A stretch of 64,000 nt of DNA. Source: Brevundimonas bullata. Lineage in GTDB: Bacteria; Pseudomonadota; Alphaproteobacteria; Caulobacterales; Caulobacteraceae. Under the pieces are notes generated by a model. That model was not told the DNA's origin. It searched no databases and was given only the letters and a program-made list of their open reading frames with translations. The stretch covers positions 744,001-808,000 of the forward strand of contig NZ_JACHLM010000001.1 in assembly GCF_014207965.1 (NCBI RefSeq), written 5' to 3'. Shown here in pieces: positions 1 to 8,068 of this stretch. A program made the position numbers and the translations under genes. Within the stretch, counting starts at the first letter, position 1, and each line of letters begins with the position of its first letter.

Positions 1-133
1 CAGCCCGCGTCTGCGGGTCGGCGCCGCCGCCAATCTGGCCTCGCCCGAGGTTGATCCGGCCCGCGCCCCCGAAAGCGCCGCCGACCGTCGCGCCGCGCCG
101 CGCGTCCGTCTGGAAACCATCTTCAAATTCTGA
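1..133 (+). CDS. C-terminal end of an unidentified protein (truncated by window start)
   Basis: Reading frame 2 is open from the first base to a TGA at 131-133 and encodes about 43 residues rich in Ala, Arg and Pro, ending in the sequence VRLETIFKF. A terminal aromatic residue preceded by alternating hydrophobic residues is reminiscent of outer-membrane beta-barrel ends, but the fragment is too short to assign a family. It is followed by only 12 bases before the 3' end of the convergent thiamine-phosphate-synthase-like gene. Confidence 0.55.
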   Translation, partial: SPRLRVGAAANLASPEVDPARAPESAADRRAAPRVRLETIFKF

Positions 134-145
134 TTGCGTCCGGCC

Positions 146-787
146 TTAGGGCCTGAAGGCGGTCTGCACGGCGTCCACGCCCGCGATGCCGCACGCGCCT
201 GATCCGATCAGGGTTTCGGCATTGGCCGCGCTGATTCCGCCGAGGGCGTAGGCGGGGCAGGGGGCCGGCGCCGCCAGAGCCTTGAAGCCTTCGATCCCCA
301 GCGCGGGCTTGCCGGCCGAGGCGCCGCCCGCCGGAAACACCGGCGACAGCACCAGGGCGTCCAGATCGCGCGCCGCCTTCACGGCCTTCGTCGAATGCGC
401 CGCCCCGGTCAGCAGCCAGTCGGGGCGTCGTCCGGACAGGGCGTAGGCCGCCGACAGGGCCCGTTCCGGCAGATGCACGCCGTCCGCCTTGATCCGCTCG
501 GCCAGATCGGCGTCCAGGCCGACCAGCAGGCGCACGCCCGCCGCCTTGGTCGCCGCCCGCAACCGCAGGCCGATCTCCAGCGCATCGGTCGCCCCGAAAT
601 GACGGAAGACCACGCCGGCCCCGGGCGGCAGACGCGCCGCCGTTTCCCAGGGTCGCGGCGTGCGCGCGGGATCGGTGAAGAAGAGCAGCGGGGGCAGGGG
701 GACTTTCGACGGGCTGACAGCCGCCGCCGCACGGGCTAGAGCCGTCGCCGTCTGCCACAGCGTGCGCGCGTCCTCGGACAGGGTCAT
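146..787 (-). CDS. Thiamine phosphate synthase / TenI-like TIM-barrel protein
   Basis: 213 residues if started at the ATG at 787. Features of the ThiE/TenI TIM barrel are visible: an early LLFFTDP strand, the DGVHLPE segment near the middle, the TGAAHS turn, the VLSPVFPAGG loop that lies at the phosphate site in ThiE, and a C-terminal YALGGIS strand. ThiE joins the thiazole and pyrimidine phosphates of thiamine; many short paralogues of this type lack proven activity, so the role is inferred. The start codon overlaps the start codon of the divergent PLP-homeostasis gene by two bases (TCATGA); on the minus strand a GAGG stretch sits about six bases upstream. A start within the first 30 codons further downstream is possible. 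Confidence 0.75.
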   Translation of the reverse strand: MTLSEDARTLWQTATALARAAAAVSPSKVPLPPLLFFTDPARTPRPWETAARLPPGAGVVFRHFGATDALEIGLRLRAATKAAGVRLLVGLDADLAERIKADGVHLPERALSAAYALSGRRPDWLLTGAAHSTKAVKAARDLDALVLSPVFPAGGASAGKPALGIEGFKALAAPAPCPAYALGGISAANAETLIGSGACGIAGVDAVQTAFRP

Positions 788-1496
788 GACCGCCTCTAAT
801 CCCGCTTCCGTCGTTCCGTCCATCCATGATCGCTTCGCCGCCGTGCGCCAGCGGATCGCCCAGACCTGCGTCGAGGTCCGACGCGACCCGGCGTCCGTGA
901 TCCTGACCGCCGTGTCCAAGACCCAGCCGTCCGAGGCGCTGGAGGCGGCTCTGGCGACCGGCCAGCGCGTTTTCGGCGAGAACCGGGTGCAGGAGGCGCA
1001 GGCGCACTGGGCCGAGCGCCGCGCCGCCCTTCCCGATCTGGAGCTGCGTCTAATCGGCCCGCTGCAGACCAATAAGGCGGTCGAGGCGGTCGAACTGTTC
1101 GACGTCATCGAGACCCTGGATCGCGAGAAGCTGGCCAGCGCCCTGGCCGCAGCCATGCAGAAGACGGGGCGCCGCCCCCGCGTCCTGGTTCAGGTCAACA
1201 CCGGCGCCGAACCGCAGAAGGCCGGGGTCCTGCCCGCCGACGCCGACGCCTTGATCGCCGCCGCGCGCGATGTCCACGGCCTGACCGTCGAGGGTCTGAT
1301 GTGCATCCCCCCGGCGGATGAAGCGCCGGATCCGCATTTCAAGATGCTGGGCGAAATCGCCGCCCGCAACGGTCTGTCGGTGCTGTCGATGGGCATGAGC
1401 GGCGACTATGAAGCCGCCATTCGATCCGGCGCGACCCATGTCCGGGTCGGTTCGGCCCTGTTCGGGGAACGAAATACGCCTCTAAAGCCCTCTTAA
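786..1496 (+). CDS. yggS: YggS/PLPBP-family pyridoxal phosphate homeostasis protein
   Basis: 236 residues, the usual size. The N-terminal strand ILTAVSKTQP carries the lysine that binds PLP in this family; GQRVFGENRVQEA, LIGPLQTNK and the C-terminal SMGMSGDYEAAIRSGATHVR are hallmark segments of the alanine-racemase-like barrel. The protein is thought to buffer free PLP and affects amino-acid homeostasis rather than being a metabolic enzyme. The ATG at 786 is preferred because it precedes the family's usual N-terminal helix; further upstream the frame is antisense to the neighbouring gene. It shares its start region with the divergent ThiE-like gene, so its promoter must lie inside that gene. 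Confidence 0.9.
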   Translation: MTASNPASVVPSIHDRFAAVRQRIAQTCVEVRRDPASVILTAVSKTQPSEALEAALATGQRVFGENRVQEAQAHWAERRAALPDLELRLIGPLQTNKAVEAVELFDVIETLDREKLASALAAAMQKTGRRPRVLVQVNTGAEPQKAGVLPADADALIAAARDVHGLTVEGLMCIPPADEAPDPHFKMLGEIAARNGLSVLSMGMSGDYEAAIRSGATHVRVGSALFGERNTPLKPS

Positions 1497-1554
1497 AGCG
1501 ATGAAATAGCGGAGCACCCTTGGCGAACCCCTCAAGCCTCGCCATTCTCTAGTC

Positions 1555-2241
1555 ATGGCGACCCCCAAGACGATCCTCATCATCGACGACGACGACGACC
1601 TGCGCGAGGCGCTGGCCGAGCAGTTGGCCCTGCACGAGGAGTTTCGTCCCGTCCAGGCCTCCACCGCCACCGACGGGGTGCGTCAGGCGCGCGAGGTTCG
1701 CGCCGACCTGATCCTGCTGGACGTCGACCTGCCCGACATGGACGGGCGCGAGGCCTGCCGCCTGATCCGCAAGGCGGGGGTCTCGACCCCGGTCATCATG
1801 CTGACGGCCCAGTCCTCGGACTCCGACGCCATCCTGGGTCTCGACTCAGGGGCCAACGACTATGTCACCAAGCCCTTCCGCTTCGCCGTCCTGCTGGCCC
1901 GCATCCGCGCTCACCTGCGCAGCCACGAGCAGTCCGAGGACGCCGTCTTCCAGATCGGCCCCTACGAGTTCCGCCCGGCGTCGAAGATGATGCTGGACGA
2001 CAAGGGCAAGAAGGTCCGGTTGACGGAAAAGGAAACCAACATCCTCAAGTATCTCTATCGCGCCGGGGCCAAGCCCGTGTCGCGTGAGGAGCTGCTGACC
2101 GAGGTCTGGGGCTACAACGCCGGGGTCACCACCCACACCCTGGAAACCCACATCTATCGCCTGCGCCAGAAGATCGAGCCCGAGCCCGGTCAGGCGCGTC
2201 TGCTGCTGACCGACGCGGGCGGCTACCGCCTGCAGCCCTGA
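1555..2241 (+). CDS. cenR: OmpR-family response regulator, CenR-like
   Basis: 228 residues: receiver domain (about 5-118) with an acidic cluster near residues 11-15, phosphoacceptor Asp56 in LLDVDLPDMDG, and Lys106 in YVTKPF; then a winged-helix DNA-binding domain (about 130-226) with the recognition segment TTHTLETHIYRLRQKIE. Overall sequence and the short linker match CenR, the envelope regulator that is essential in Caulobacter crescentus and partners the kinase CenK. No kinase gene is adjacent, as is typical for cenR. There is no obvious Shine-Dalgarno sequence in the 58-base gap after the upstream gene. Assignment to CenR rests on recalled similarity; OmpR-family membership is certain. 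Confidence 0.8.
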   Translation: MATPKTILIIDDDDDLREALAEQLALHEEFRPVQASTATDGVRQAREVRADLILLDVDLPDMDGREACRLIRKAGVSTPVIMLTAQSSDSDAILGLDSGANDYVTKPFRFAVLLARIRAHLRSHEQSEDAVFQIGPYEFRPASKMMLDDKGKKVRLTEKETNILKYLYRAGAKPVSREELLTEVWGYNAGVTTHTLETHIYRLRQKIEPEPGQARLLLTDAGGYRLQP

Positions 2242-2251
2242 CGACCGGACG

Positions 2252-3175
2252 ATGAGCGAACGTCGCCCGACCCCGCCTCTGGTGGCGCTTCGGGCGTTCG
2301 ACGCGGCGGCGCGCCTCGGCAGCTTCCGCGAGGCTGCCGAGGAGCTGGGCGTCACGCCCGGCGCCGTCAGTCGCCACATCAAGGCGCTCGAGATGCGGCT
2401 GGGCTTGCGTCTGTTCGACCGTTTCAACCGTTCCGTGGTCTTGACCGCCGACGGTCGCCGTCTGGCGCAAGGCGTGGCCGACGCCTTCGAGCGGCTGGAA
2501 AGCGCCCTGGAGGCCGTGCGGCCTGGCCGATCAAGACAGCTGCGGATCTCGGCCCTGCCGTCGCTGGCCGGCAAGTGGCTGTCGCCGCGCCTGCACCGTT
2601 TCAGCGAGGACAACCCCGACCTCGACCTGATCGTCTTCGCCGAAGACCGCATCGCCGACCTGTCGAACGGCGAGGCCGACGTGGCCCTGCGCTACGGCGA
2701 AGGCCCCTATCCCGGCCAGGTCGCGCGTCGGTTGATGAGCGAACGCCTGATCCCGGTCTGCGCCCCGTCGCTGGCGGCGGCGCGGGCCATGCGGACCCCG
2801 GCGGACCTGCTGGGCGCCGTTCTGATCCATGAAAGCTGGCACGATCTGCCGTTCGCCGACCGCATGGGCTGGAAGGCCTGGTTCGAGAGCGCGGGCGTCG
2901 TCGATCCCCGCGTCCAGCACTTGCGCGGTCCGGTCTTCAGCCACAGCCATCTGGCGCTGGAGGCCGCCCTGTCGGGACGCGGCGTGGCCCTGACGTCGGC
3001 GCCCCTTGCCGCGGACGACCTGAAGGAGGGGCGGCTGATCCAGCCGGTCGATCACGCCCTGACCAACAACCTGGCCTACTGGGCCGTGGTCCTGCCTGAA
3101 CGGGCGGACGAGCCCAAGCTGCGGCGCTTCCTGAACTGGATCGAGGCTGAGGCCCACGCCGGCCCCATCGAGTGA
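2252..3175 (+). CDS. LysR-family transcriptional regulator (GcvA-like)
   Basis: 307 residues. N-terminal winged HTH (about residues 8-66) with the typical FREAAEELGVTPGAVSRHIK recognition region, followed by a periplasmic-binding-like effector domain (about 93-298). The opening PPLVALRAFDAAARLGSF and the effector region resemble the GcvA group of LysR regulators. It starts only 10 bases after the cenR stop codon and may be co-transcribed with it. The target genes are unknown; no divergently transcribed metabolic gene, the usual LysR target arrangement, is adjacent. Confidence 0.85.
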   Translation: MSERRPTPPLVALRAFDAAARLGSFREAAEELGVTPGAVSRHIKALEMRLGLRLFDRFNRSVVLTADGRRLAQGVADAFERLESALEAVRPGRSRQLRISALPSLAGKWLSPRLHRFSEDNPDLDLIVFAEDRIADLSNGEADVALRYGEGPYPGQVARRLMSERLIPVCAPSLAAARAMRTPADLLGAVLIHESWHDLPFADRMGWKAWFESAGVVDPRVQHLRGPVFSHSHLALEAALSGRGVALTSAPLAADDLKEGRLIQPVDHALTNNLAYWAVVLPERADEPKLRRFLNWIEAEAHAGPIE

Positions 3176-3273
3176 TCTGAACTCACTCGACCCAGCCTAA
3201 CCGTGGTTTGTCCACAGCGGGTCGATGGACCATGTTCGGTGCATTCGGATCTCCCCGCCGAAAGGACCCAGAC

Positions 3274-3393
3274 ATGAAACTCGTGCATCCCCGCGCCGAC
3301 GCTTCGTTCGAAGCCGTCGTCGTCTTCACCGGCAGCGTCACCCTGATCCTGCTGGGCGTTCTGGCCGGCGCCAAGCTGCTCGGCGCCGCCTGA
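3274..3393 (+). CDS. Small single-pass membrane protein, unknown function
   Basis: 39 residues. A polar N-terminus (MKLVHPRADASFE) is followed by one hydrophobic segment of about 22 residues (VVVFTGSVTLILLGVLAGAK) running almost to the C-terminus. An AAAGGA Shine-Dalgarno sequence lies seven bases before the ATG, which supports translation from this start rather than from in-frame starts further upstream. It is followed by a perfect palindrome and a terminator-like hairpin, so it looks like a short monocistronic transcript. No family recognised. Confidence 0.55.
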   Translation: MKLVHPRADASFEAVVVFTGSVTLILLGVLAGAKLLGAA

Positions 3394-3410
3394 GCTGCAT
3401 AGCGAAATCG

Positions 3411-3434
3411 GTTCAGATGCGATCGCATCTGAAC
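3411..3434. repeat. Perfect 24-bp palindrome
   Basis: The half-site GTTCAGATGCGA is followed immediately by its exact reverse complement, with CGATCG at the centre. A related ATCTGAACTCA string also occurs at about 3175-3186, between the LysR gene and the small membrane protein, so the two copies bracket the small gene. It could be a regulatory protein site or a hairpin acting on the mRNA 3' end. Confidence 0.6.
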
Positions 3435-3459
3435 TCAGATCTTCGCGCCAGGTTCTAAG

Positions 3460-3489
3460 GACAGGCGGTCGCTCCCCCGGCCGCCTGTC
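3460..3489 (+). terminator. Hairpin, probable terminator
   Basis: The stem GACAGGCGG pairs with CCGCCTGTC around a C-rich loop and is followed by a weak T tract. It sits between the small membrane protein gene and the convergent xth gene and could serve either direction. Confidence 0.5.
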
Positions 3490-3509
3490 TTCTGCTCATC
3501 TGACGTTTT

Positions 3510-4313
3510 CTAGACGGCCAGGTCCATGACCACGGGGGCGTGGTCGCTGGGCCGTTCCCATTCGCGCACCGTGTCGAGGATGCGCGCGCTGCCCTTGACC
3601 ACGGCGGGCGTCAGGCCCGGCGAGGTCCACAGGTGGTCCAGCCGCAGGCCCCGGTTCGACACCCGGAAGTCCTTGGCGCGATAACTCCACCAGCTGGCCA
3701 GCTTGACCGGGTCCGGGATCTGATCGCGCACCACGTCGGCGAAGCCGCCGGCGTCTTGCAGACGACGCAGGGTCTCGATCTCGCCCGGCGTGTGGCTGAC
3801 CACCTTCAGCATGAATTTGTGATTGAAGACGTCGTTGTCGCCAGGCGCGATGTTGAAGTCGCCCGCCAGGACCAGAGGTCTCTGCTGGTCGCGGGTCTTC
3901 ATCTCGGCGGTCAGGCGCTCATAGAAATCCATCTTGTGATCGAACTTGGGGTTCAGCTTGCGGTCGGGAATGTCGCCGCCGGCCGGGATATAGAAGTTCT
4001 GCACCTCGATCCCGTTGATCAGGCCCGAGACGCAGCGGCCATGACCCTCGCGGCATACGTCGAGCGCAGGGCCTTCGCCGTCGAGGATCGGCAGCCTGCT
4101 GGCGATGGCCACGCCGTGCCAGCCCTTTTGGCCGCGGATCTTCAGATAGGGCAGGCCCATCTGCTCAAAGGCTTCTCGAGGAAACTGGTCCTCTGTGCAT
4201 TTGATTTCCTGCAGGCACAGGACGTCGGGCGCGTATTCGGCGACGAAGCGGGCGACCTGATCGACGCGCAGGCGGACCGAGTTGATGTTCCAGGTGACGA
4301 TGCGAAGGCTCAT
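3510..4313 (-). CDS. xth: Exodeoxyribonuclease III
   Basis: 267 residues, the normal length for ExoIII. Family landmarks: Asn9 and Asn11 in TWNINSVR, the metal-binding glutamate Glu36 in LCLQEIKCTEDQFP, GDFNIAP in the middle of the protein, LRLDHLWTSP, and the C-terminal catalytic SDHAPVVMDL. The enzyme cleaves abasic sites and digests 3' ends of duplex DNA during base-excision repair. It is a cytoplasmic, probably monocistronic gene; a strong terminator hairpin lies just upstream of its start and belongs to the preceding minus-strand transcript. Confidence 0.95.
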   Translation of the reverse strand: MSLRIVTWNINSVRLRVDQVARFVAEYAPDVLCLQEIKCTEDQFPREAFEQMGLPYLKIRGQKGWHGVAIASRLPILDGEGPALDVCREGHGRCVSGLINGIEVQNFYIPAGGDIPDRKLNPKFDHKMDFYERLTAEMKTRDQQRPLVLAGDFNIAPGDNDVFNHKFMLKVVSHTPGEIETLRRLQDAGGFADVVRDQIPDPVKLASWWSYRAKDFRVSNRGLRLDHLWTSPGLTPAVVKGSARILDTVREWERPSDHAPVVMDLAV

Positions 4314-4341
4314 GGCCCGGCCTTAGCATGGTCGCGACCAG

Positions 4342-4370
4342 AAAAAAGCGCCCGGAACGGGTCCGGGCGC
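4342..4370 (-). terminator. Strong rho-independent terminator, minus strand
   Basis: GCGCCCGGA and TCCGGGCGC form a 9-bp GC stem with a 5-base loop; on the minus strand it is followed by six T residues. It lies about 150 bases downstream of the lolA stop codon and ends either the lolA transcript or a separate small RNA. Confidence 0.85.
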
Positions 4371-4475
4371 TGAACAGGTTCGTCTCTCTCGCCGCCGGGA
4401 GGGGATGATTCCATGGCGGACAGAACGACCGCCGTCGTTCCTGTGCTCAAAGTGTCACAGCTGAGAAAAAAGTCA
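4342..4475 (-). ncRNA. Candidate small RNA or lolA 3'-UTR RNA
   Basis: The 150-base interval between lolA and the terminator at 4342-4370 carries structured sequence on the minus strand: a hairpin GAACGAC/GTCGTTC (4423-4440), an unpaired pyrimidine stretch containing ATCATCCCCTCCC, and then the terminator. C-rich loops of this kind that could pair with Shine-Dalgarno sequences are common in alphaproteobacterial small RNAs. A TTGACT box near the 5' side could belong to a promoter, but no convincing -10 was found. The 5' end is a guess and there is no family match. Confidence 0.25.
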
Positions 4476-4521
4476 AATCAACAAAATACGTCAGGGCTGT
4501 GCAGGCCTTGTGACGCTCGCC

Positions 4522-5157
4522 TTAGTTGCGGCTGGGGCGACGCGTTGGATCGCGCAGCTGGAACAGGCTGGCGGCCAGGCTAGATGCGGGCTGCAGCGAG
4601 GTCAGCTGGATGCGGGTGCGCGAGCCTTGCGCGTCGGTGATGGTCCATTCCTGCAGCCGCAGCGGCGATCCGGCGAAGGCCAGGATGACCGAACCTTCGG
4701 CCGGCTTTGACGCATCGCGGGCGGTGATGGCGAAGGCGCCCGACGCCATGCGGGTGACGCGATCGACGCGCACGCCCTGATCCAGCCGGACCTCGCGGGC
4801 CAGGAAGGTGGATAACGGCGTGGCCGCCAGCGGCACCTGACGGAAGACGTTCAGGCGCGGGTCGTAGCGTTTGACGTTGTTTCCGTCGGCCACGACCAGC
4901 AGGCCCGCCGGGTCGCTGTATTCAAAGCGCATCTTGCCCGGGCGCTGCAGCCAGAACTTGCCAGAGCGTTGCTGGCCGCCGGGGCCGGTCTCGATGAAGT
5001 TGCCTTGGGCCGCCGTCAGGGCGGTCAGATAGGCCTGAGCCTGCCGCAGGGTGGCCTGGTCCTCGGCGGACAGGTTGGACTGGGCCGAAGCAGGCGCGGC
5101 GGCGATGATCGCCAATGCGGCGGCGCTGAAACCAAAGGCGCGGCGTGAAATCGTCAT
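4522..5157 (-). CDS. lolA: Outer-membrane lipoprotein carrier protein LolA
   Basis: 211 residues. LolA ferries lipoproteins across the periplasm from the LolCDE ABC transporter to the outer membrane. A signal peptide (about 1-25, ending APASA) precedes the mature LolA fold with the characteristic QGNFIETGPGGQQRSGKFWL and PGKMRFEYSDPAGLLVVADG segments. The ATG at 5157 is chosen because GGGAGAAG lies seven bases upstream; longer in-frame starts lack this. The signal starts TISRRAFGF, which fits a twin-arginine (Tat) motif, unusual for a protein normally exported by Sec. The gene stands alone, oriented with ftsK upstream. Confidence 0.88.
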   Translation of the reverse strand: MTISRRAFGFSAAALAIIAAAPASAQSNLSAEDQATLRQAQAYLTALTAAQGNFIETGPGGQQRSGKFWLQRPGKMRFEYSDPAGLLVVADGNNVKRYDPRLNVFRQVPLAATPLSTFLAREVRLDQGVRVDRVTRMASGAFAITARDASKPAEGSVILAFAGSPLRLQEWTITDAQGSRTRIQLTSLQPASSLAASLFQLRDPTRRPSRN

Positions 5158-5285
5158 GTCTTGTCTTCTCCCGTTCGGGATGAGGGTTCGGATGGTCATC
5201 AAGCCGCAGGCAGACGGCGACCCCATGACCCCAGCCTGACCATATTTCGGCGGCCCGATGAAGCGTCGTTCATTGTCTTTAGGGT

Positions 5286-5321
5286 CCTATCGTTCGCGAC
5301 GCGGTCGCTCACTGCTTGAGG
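5286..5321 (+). repeat. Dispersed palindromic repeat, long subtype
   Basis: Begins CCTATCG and ends GCTTGAGG with a GC-rich palindromic middle. It faces an inverted copy at 5383-5417, giving an inverted pair in the 301-base gap between lolA and ftsK. Apart from these two copies nothing gene-like was seen in that gap. Confidence 0.7.
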
Positions 5322-5382
5322 ACATGGGCGCTTCAACGGGTCTGGGAGGAGGGCGGTTCCGTTTCACCCTGTCTGCTTCGGC

Positions 5383-5417
5383 GCTGAAGCAGCGAGCGAC
5401 CGCGTCGCGAGCGATAG
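5383..5417 (-). repeat. Dispersed palindromic repeat, long subtype, inverted copy
   Basis: Reverse-orientation copy of the same element (GAAGCAGCGAGCGAC followed by GCGATAG). It lies 42 bases downstream of the ftsK stop codon. Confidence 0.65.
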
Positions 5418-5458
5418 CGCCCGGCAGCGAAGCTGCCGCTTCGGCGCAGCCGACTAGG

Positions 5459-7936
5459 TCAAGGAGGAGGGCCGGCCAGGATGTCGCGCTTGCCGGCGTG
5501 GTTGGCGGGGCTGACGACGCCTTCCTGTTCCATGCGCTCGATCAGGGTGGCGGCGCGGTTGTAGCCGATCTGCAGACGGCGCTGGATGTAGGAGGTCGAG
5601 GCCTTGCGGTCGCGGGTGACGACGGCCACGGCCCGGTCGTAGAGGTCGTCGCCGGAGCCGCCGCCGTCCTCGTCAAAGGCGCCGTCGCCGTCGCCGTCCG
5701 GCTCGTCGGTGATCAGGTCGAGGTAGTCGGGCTCGGCCTGGCTGCGCAGGTGCTTGCACACCTCCTCGACTTCCTGGTCGGTGACGAAGGGGCCGTGCAG
5801 GCGGGTGATGCGGCCGCCGCCGGCCATGTAGAGCATGTCGCCCTGACCCAGCAGCTGCTCGCCGCCCTGTTCGCCCAGGATGGTGCGGCTGTCGATCTTG
5901 GAGGTAACCTGGAAGCTGATCCGGGTCGGGAAGTTGGCCTTGATGGTGCCGGTGATGACGTCCACCGACGGGCGCTGCGTGGCCATGATCAGGTGGATGC
6001 CGGCGGCGCGGGCCATCTGGGCCAGACGCTGCACCGCGCCCTCCACGTCCTTGCCGGCGACCAGCATCAGGTCGGCCATCTCGTCCATGACCACGACCAG
6101 ATAGGGCATGGGCTCGGGGCGGATCTTCTCGGATTCATAAACCGGGCGGCCCTGTTCGTCGAAGCCGGTCTGGACGGTGCGCTCGAAATGCTCGCCCTTT
6201 TCCTGGGCTTCGCGGGCGCGCTCGTTGTAGCTGGCGACGTTGCGGACGCCGAGCTTGGACATCCGGCGATAGCGGTCCTCCATCTCGCGCACGGTCCACT
6301 TCAGGGCCACGACCGCCTTCTTGGGATCGGTCACGACCGGCGCCAGCAGGTGCGGGATGCCGTCATAGACCGACAGCTCCAGCATCTTGGGGTCGATCAT
6401 GATGAAGCGGCACTCGGCCGGCGTGTGGCGATACAGGATCGACAGGATCATGGCGTTGACCCCCACCGACTTGCCCGAGCCGGTGGTGCCCGCGATCAGC
6501 AGGTGGGGCATGCGCGCCAGGTCGGCGACGTAAGGCTCGCCGCCGATGGTTTCGCCGAGGGCGAGCGGCAGCAGATGGCTCTTCTTGTCGTATTCGCCGG
6601 AGGCCAGCAGGTCGCGCAAGTAAACCGTCTCGCGCTTGGCGTTGGGCAGTTCGATGCCGATGGCGTTGCGGCCCTGAACCACGGCGATGCGGCAGGCGCG
6701 GGCCGACATGGAGCGGGCGATGTCGTCGGCCAGGGCCACGACGCGGCCGTGCTTTACGCCCGGCGCGGGGACCAGTTCATAGAGGGTGACGACGGGGCCG
6801 GGGCGGATCTGGTCGATGGCGCCGCGCACGCCGAACTCCTGCAGCACGCCCTCCAGCATCTTGGCGTTCTGCTTCAGCGATTCCTCATCGACGGCGCCGA
6901 CGCGCTGCTGCGGCTTGGCCAGGATGCCGAGCGAGGGCAGGTCGAAACCGTCGCTGGGCTCGAACTCAAAGGTCTGCTGGTCGGCGTCGCGGGCGGGGCG
7001 GGGCGCCTTGACAGCGGCGACCCTGGGCTCGGCCGGGCGGGTCGCGCCGCGTGCTGAGGGGGGCGCGATGGGGGCGACGGGGGCCGCGTCTTCCCACGGC
7101 GGGACCGAGGCGCCGGGCGCCTCGTCGTCGGCATAGGGATCGGCGGCGTAGGGATTGTCCTCGGCCGCATGGTCGGCGGGCGCGGCTTCCGGTTCGGGCG
7201 CGCGGCGAGGCCTTCGCGCAGACGGGGCGGCGGCCTCGGCCACGATGCGGGCGTCGCCCTTGAGGCCGGCTTTTGAAGGCGTCTTGACCTTGGCGGGGCG
7301 ATCCGCGCGGTGGGCGGCGTGCTTCTCGGCAGCCCAGCCGGCGGTGTCGGTGAAGTCACGCAGGCGCAGGCCCACCGCATAGCCCAGGGCCCACAGGCCC
7401 AGGATCAGGAACAGGCCGCCGGCGATCCAGCGCCCGGCGGGAATGTGCAGGGCGGCCAGACCTTGCGCCGACAGGCCCGTGACGCCGTCGCCCCACAGGC
7501 CGCCCAGCCCGGCGGCCAGCGGCCATTTGGCGGGCGCCGCCAGCGCGGAAAGCGCCGCCGACAGCAGCAGGACGCCGGAGATTGAGCAAAAGACCTTGAA
7601 GGCCGTGGGCTGAAGCCGGTGTTGCAGGGCGTCGCCGATGGCCGTGGCCAGTCCAAAGGCGATCAGCAGCAGGACGGCGGGCCAGGCCGCCAGGCCCAGA
7701 GACTGCATCATCAGGTCGGCCAGGGTCGCGCCCGCTCCGCCTAGCCAGTTGGTTGCGCCCTGCGTCGAGGCGGCGTTCCAGCTGGGGTCCGCCGGGTTCC
7801 ACGAGATCATGGCGACCAGCAACAGGGTCGACAGCAGGGCTTGCAGCACGCCGCGGAAACGCACGGCGAAGGGCGCGCCCCAGACGATGCGGGCGGTGGA
7901 CCAGGCGCGTTGGCCGAGCGCGAGGGCGGCGGACAT
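5459..7936 (-). CDS. ftsK: DNA translocase FtsK
   Basis: 825 residues from the ATG at 7936. The N-terminal part holds about four membrane segments (first 200 residues), then a Pro/Ala-rich linker of roughly 150 residues, then the motor: Walker [11 protein letters not shown] near residue 480, Walker B-type [11 protein letters not shown], the [13 protein letters not shown] segment, and a C-terminal winged-helix gamma domain (last 65 residues) that reads KOPS DNA motifs. FtsK anchors at the septum and pumps chromosome ends apart before division. An upstream ATG at 8005 exists but lacks a ribosome site, whereas the 7936 start has a GAGG element; the later start also leaves a CtrA-like sequence in the promoter region. 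Confidence 0.93.
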   Translation of the reverse strand: MSAALALGQRAWSTARIVWGAPFAVRFRGVLQALLSTLLLVAMISWNPADPSWNAASTQGATNWLGGAGATLADLMMQSLGLAAWPAVLLLIAFGLATAIGDALQHRLQPTAFKVFCSISGVLLLSAALSALAAPAKWPLAAGLGGLWGDGVTGLSAQGLAALHIPAGRWIAGGLFLILGLWALGYAVGLRLRDFTDTAGWAAEKHAAHRADRPAKVKTPSKAGLKGDARIVAEAAAPSARRPRRAPEPEAAPADHAAEDNPYAADPYADDEAPGASVPPWEDAAPVAPIAPPSARGATRPAEPRVAAVKAPRPARDADQQTFEFEPSDGFDLPSLGILAKPQQRVGAVDEESLKQNAKMLEGVLQEFGVRGAIDQIRPGPVVTLYELVPAPGVKHGRVVALADDIARSMSARACRIAVVQGRNAIGIELPNAKRETVYLRDLLASGEYDKKSHLLPLALGETIGGEPYVADLARMPHLLIAGTTGSGKSVGVNAMILSILYRHTPAECRFIMIDPKMLELSVYDGIPHLLAPVVTDPKKAVVALKWTVREMEDRYRRMSKLGVRNVASYNERAREAQEKGEHFERTVQTGFDEQGRPVYESEKIRPEPMPYLVVVMDEMADLMLVAGKDVEGAVQRLAQMARAAGIHLIMATQRPSVDVITGTIKANFPTRISFQVTSKIDSRTILGEQGGEQLLGQGDMLYMAGGGRITRLHGPFVTDQEVEEVCKHLRSQAEPDYLDLITDEPDGDGDGAFDEDGGGSGDDLYDRAVAVVTRDRKASTSYIQRRLQIGYNRAATLIERMEQEGVVSPANHAGKRDILAGPPP

Positions 7937-7982
7937 GAAGGCGAACCTCAGAAGACTAGGCCTCCCTTGTCGCGCGACAGGG

Positions 7983-7997
7983 TTAAGGGGCTGTTTA
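7983..7997. promoter_or_regulatory. CtrA-like motif TTAA-N7-TTTA upstream of ftsK
   Basis: TTAA, seven bases, then TTTA, one mismatch from the Caulobacter CtrA consensus TTAA-N7-TTAA. It lies 47-61 bases upstream of the chosen ftsK start and about 70 bases upstream of the divergent hydroxylase gene. Suggestive only, as short AT motifs occur by chance, though they are rarer in DNA this GC-rich. Confidence 0.3.
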
Positions 7998-8068
7998 CCA
8001 GCCATCGATCAGGCGACCGCGACGTCTGGGCTCTGGACGCGGGCGGCCATCGGCGCGACACAGGCGGC

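Noticed and set aside
4413..4592. Short plus-strand frame with a GGAGGGG element before its ATG, overlapping the end of lolA
   Set aside because: Its 3' part runs antisense to lolA and the sequence has no recognisable family; the minus-strand terminator and possible small RNA explain the interval better.
5258..7057. Long plus-strand open frame of about 600 codons opposite ftsK
   Set aside because: Composition is Gly/Ala/Asp/His/Val-rich with no domain, and it mirrors the real ftsK codons; a shadow of high-GC coding DNA on the other strand.
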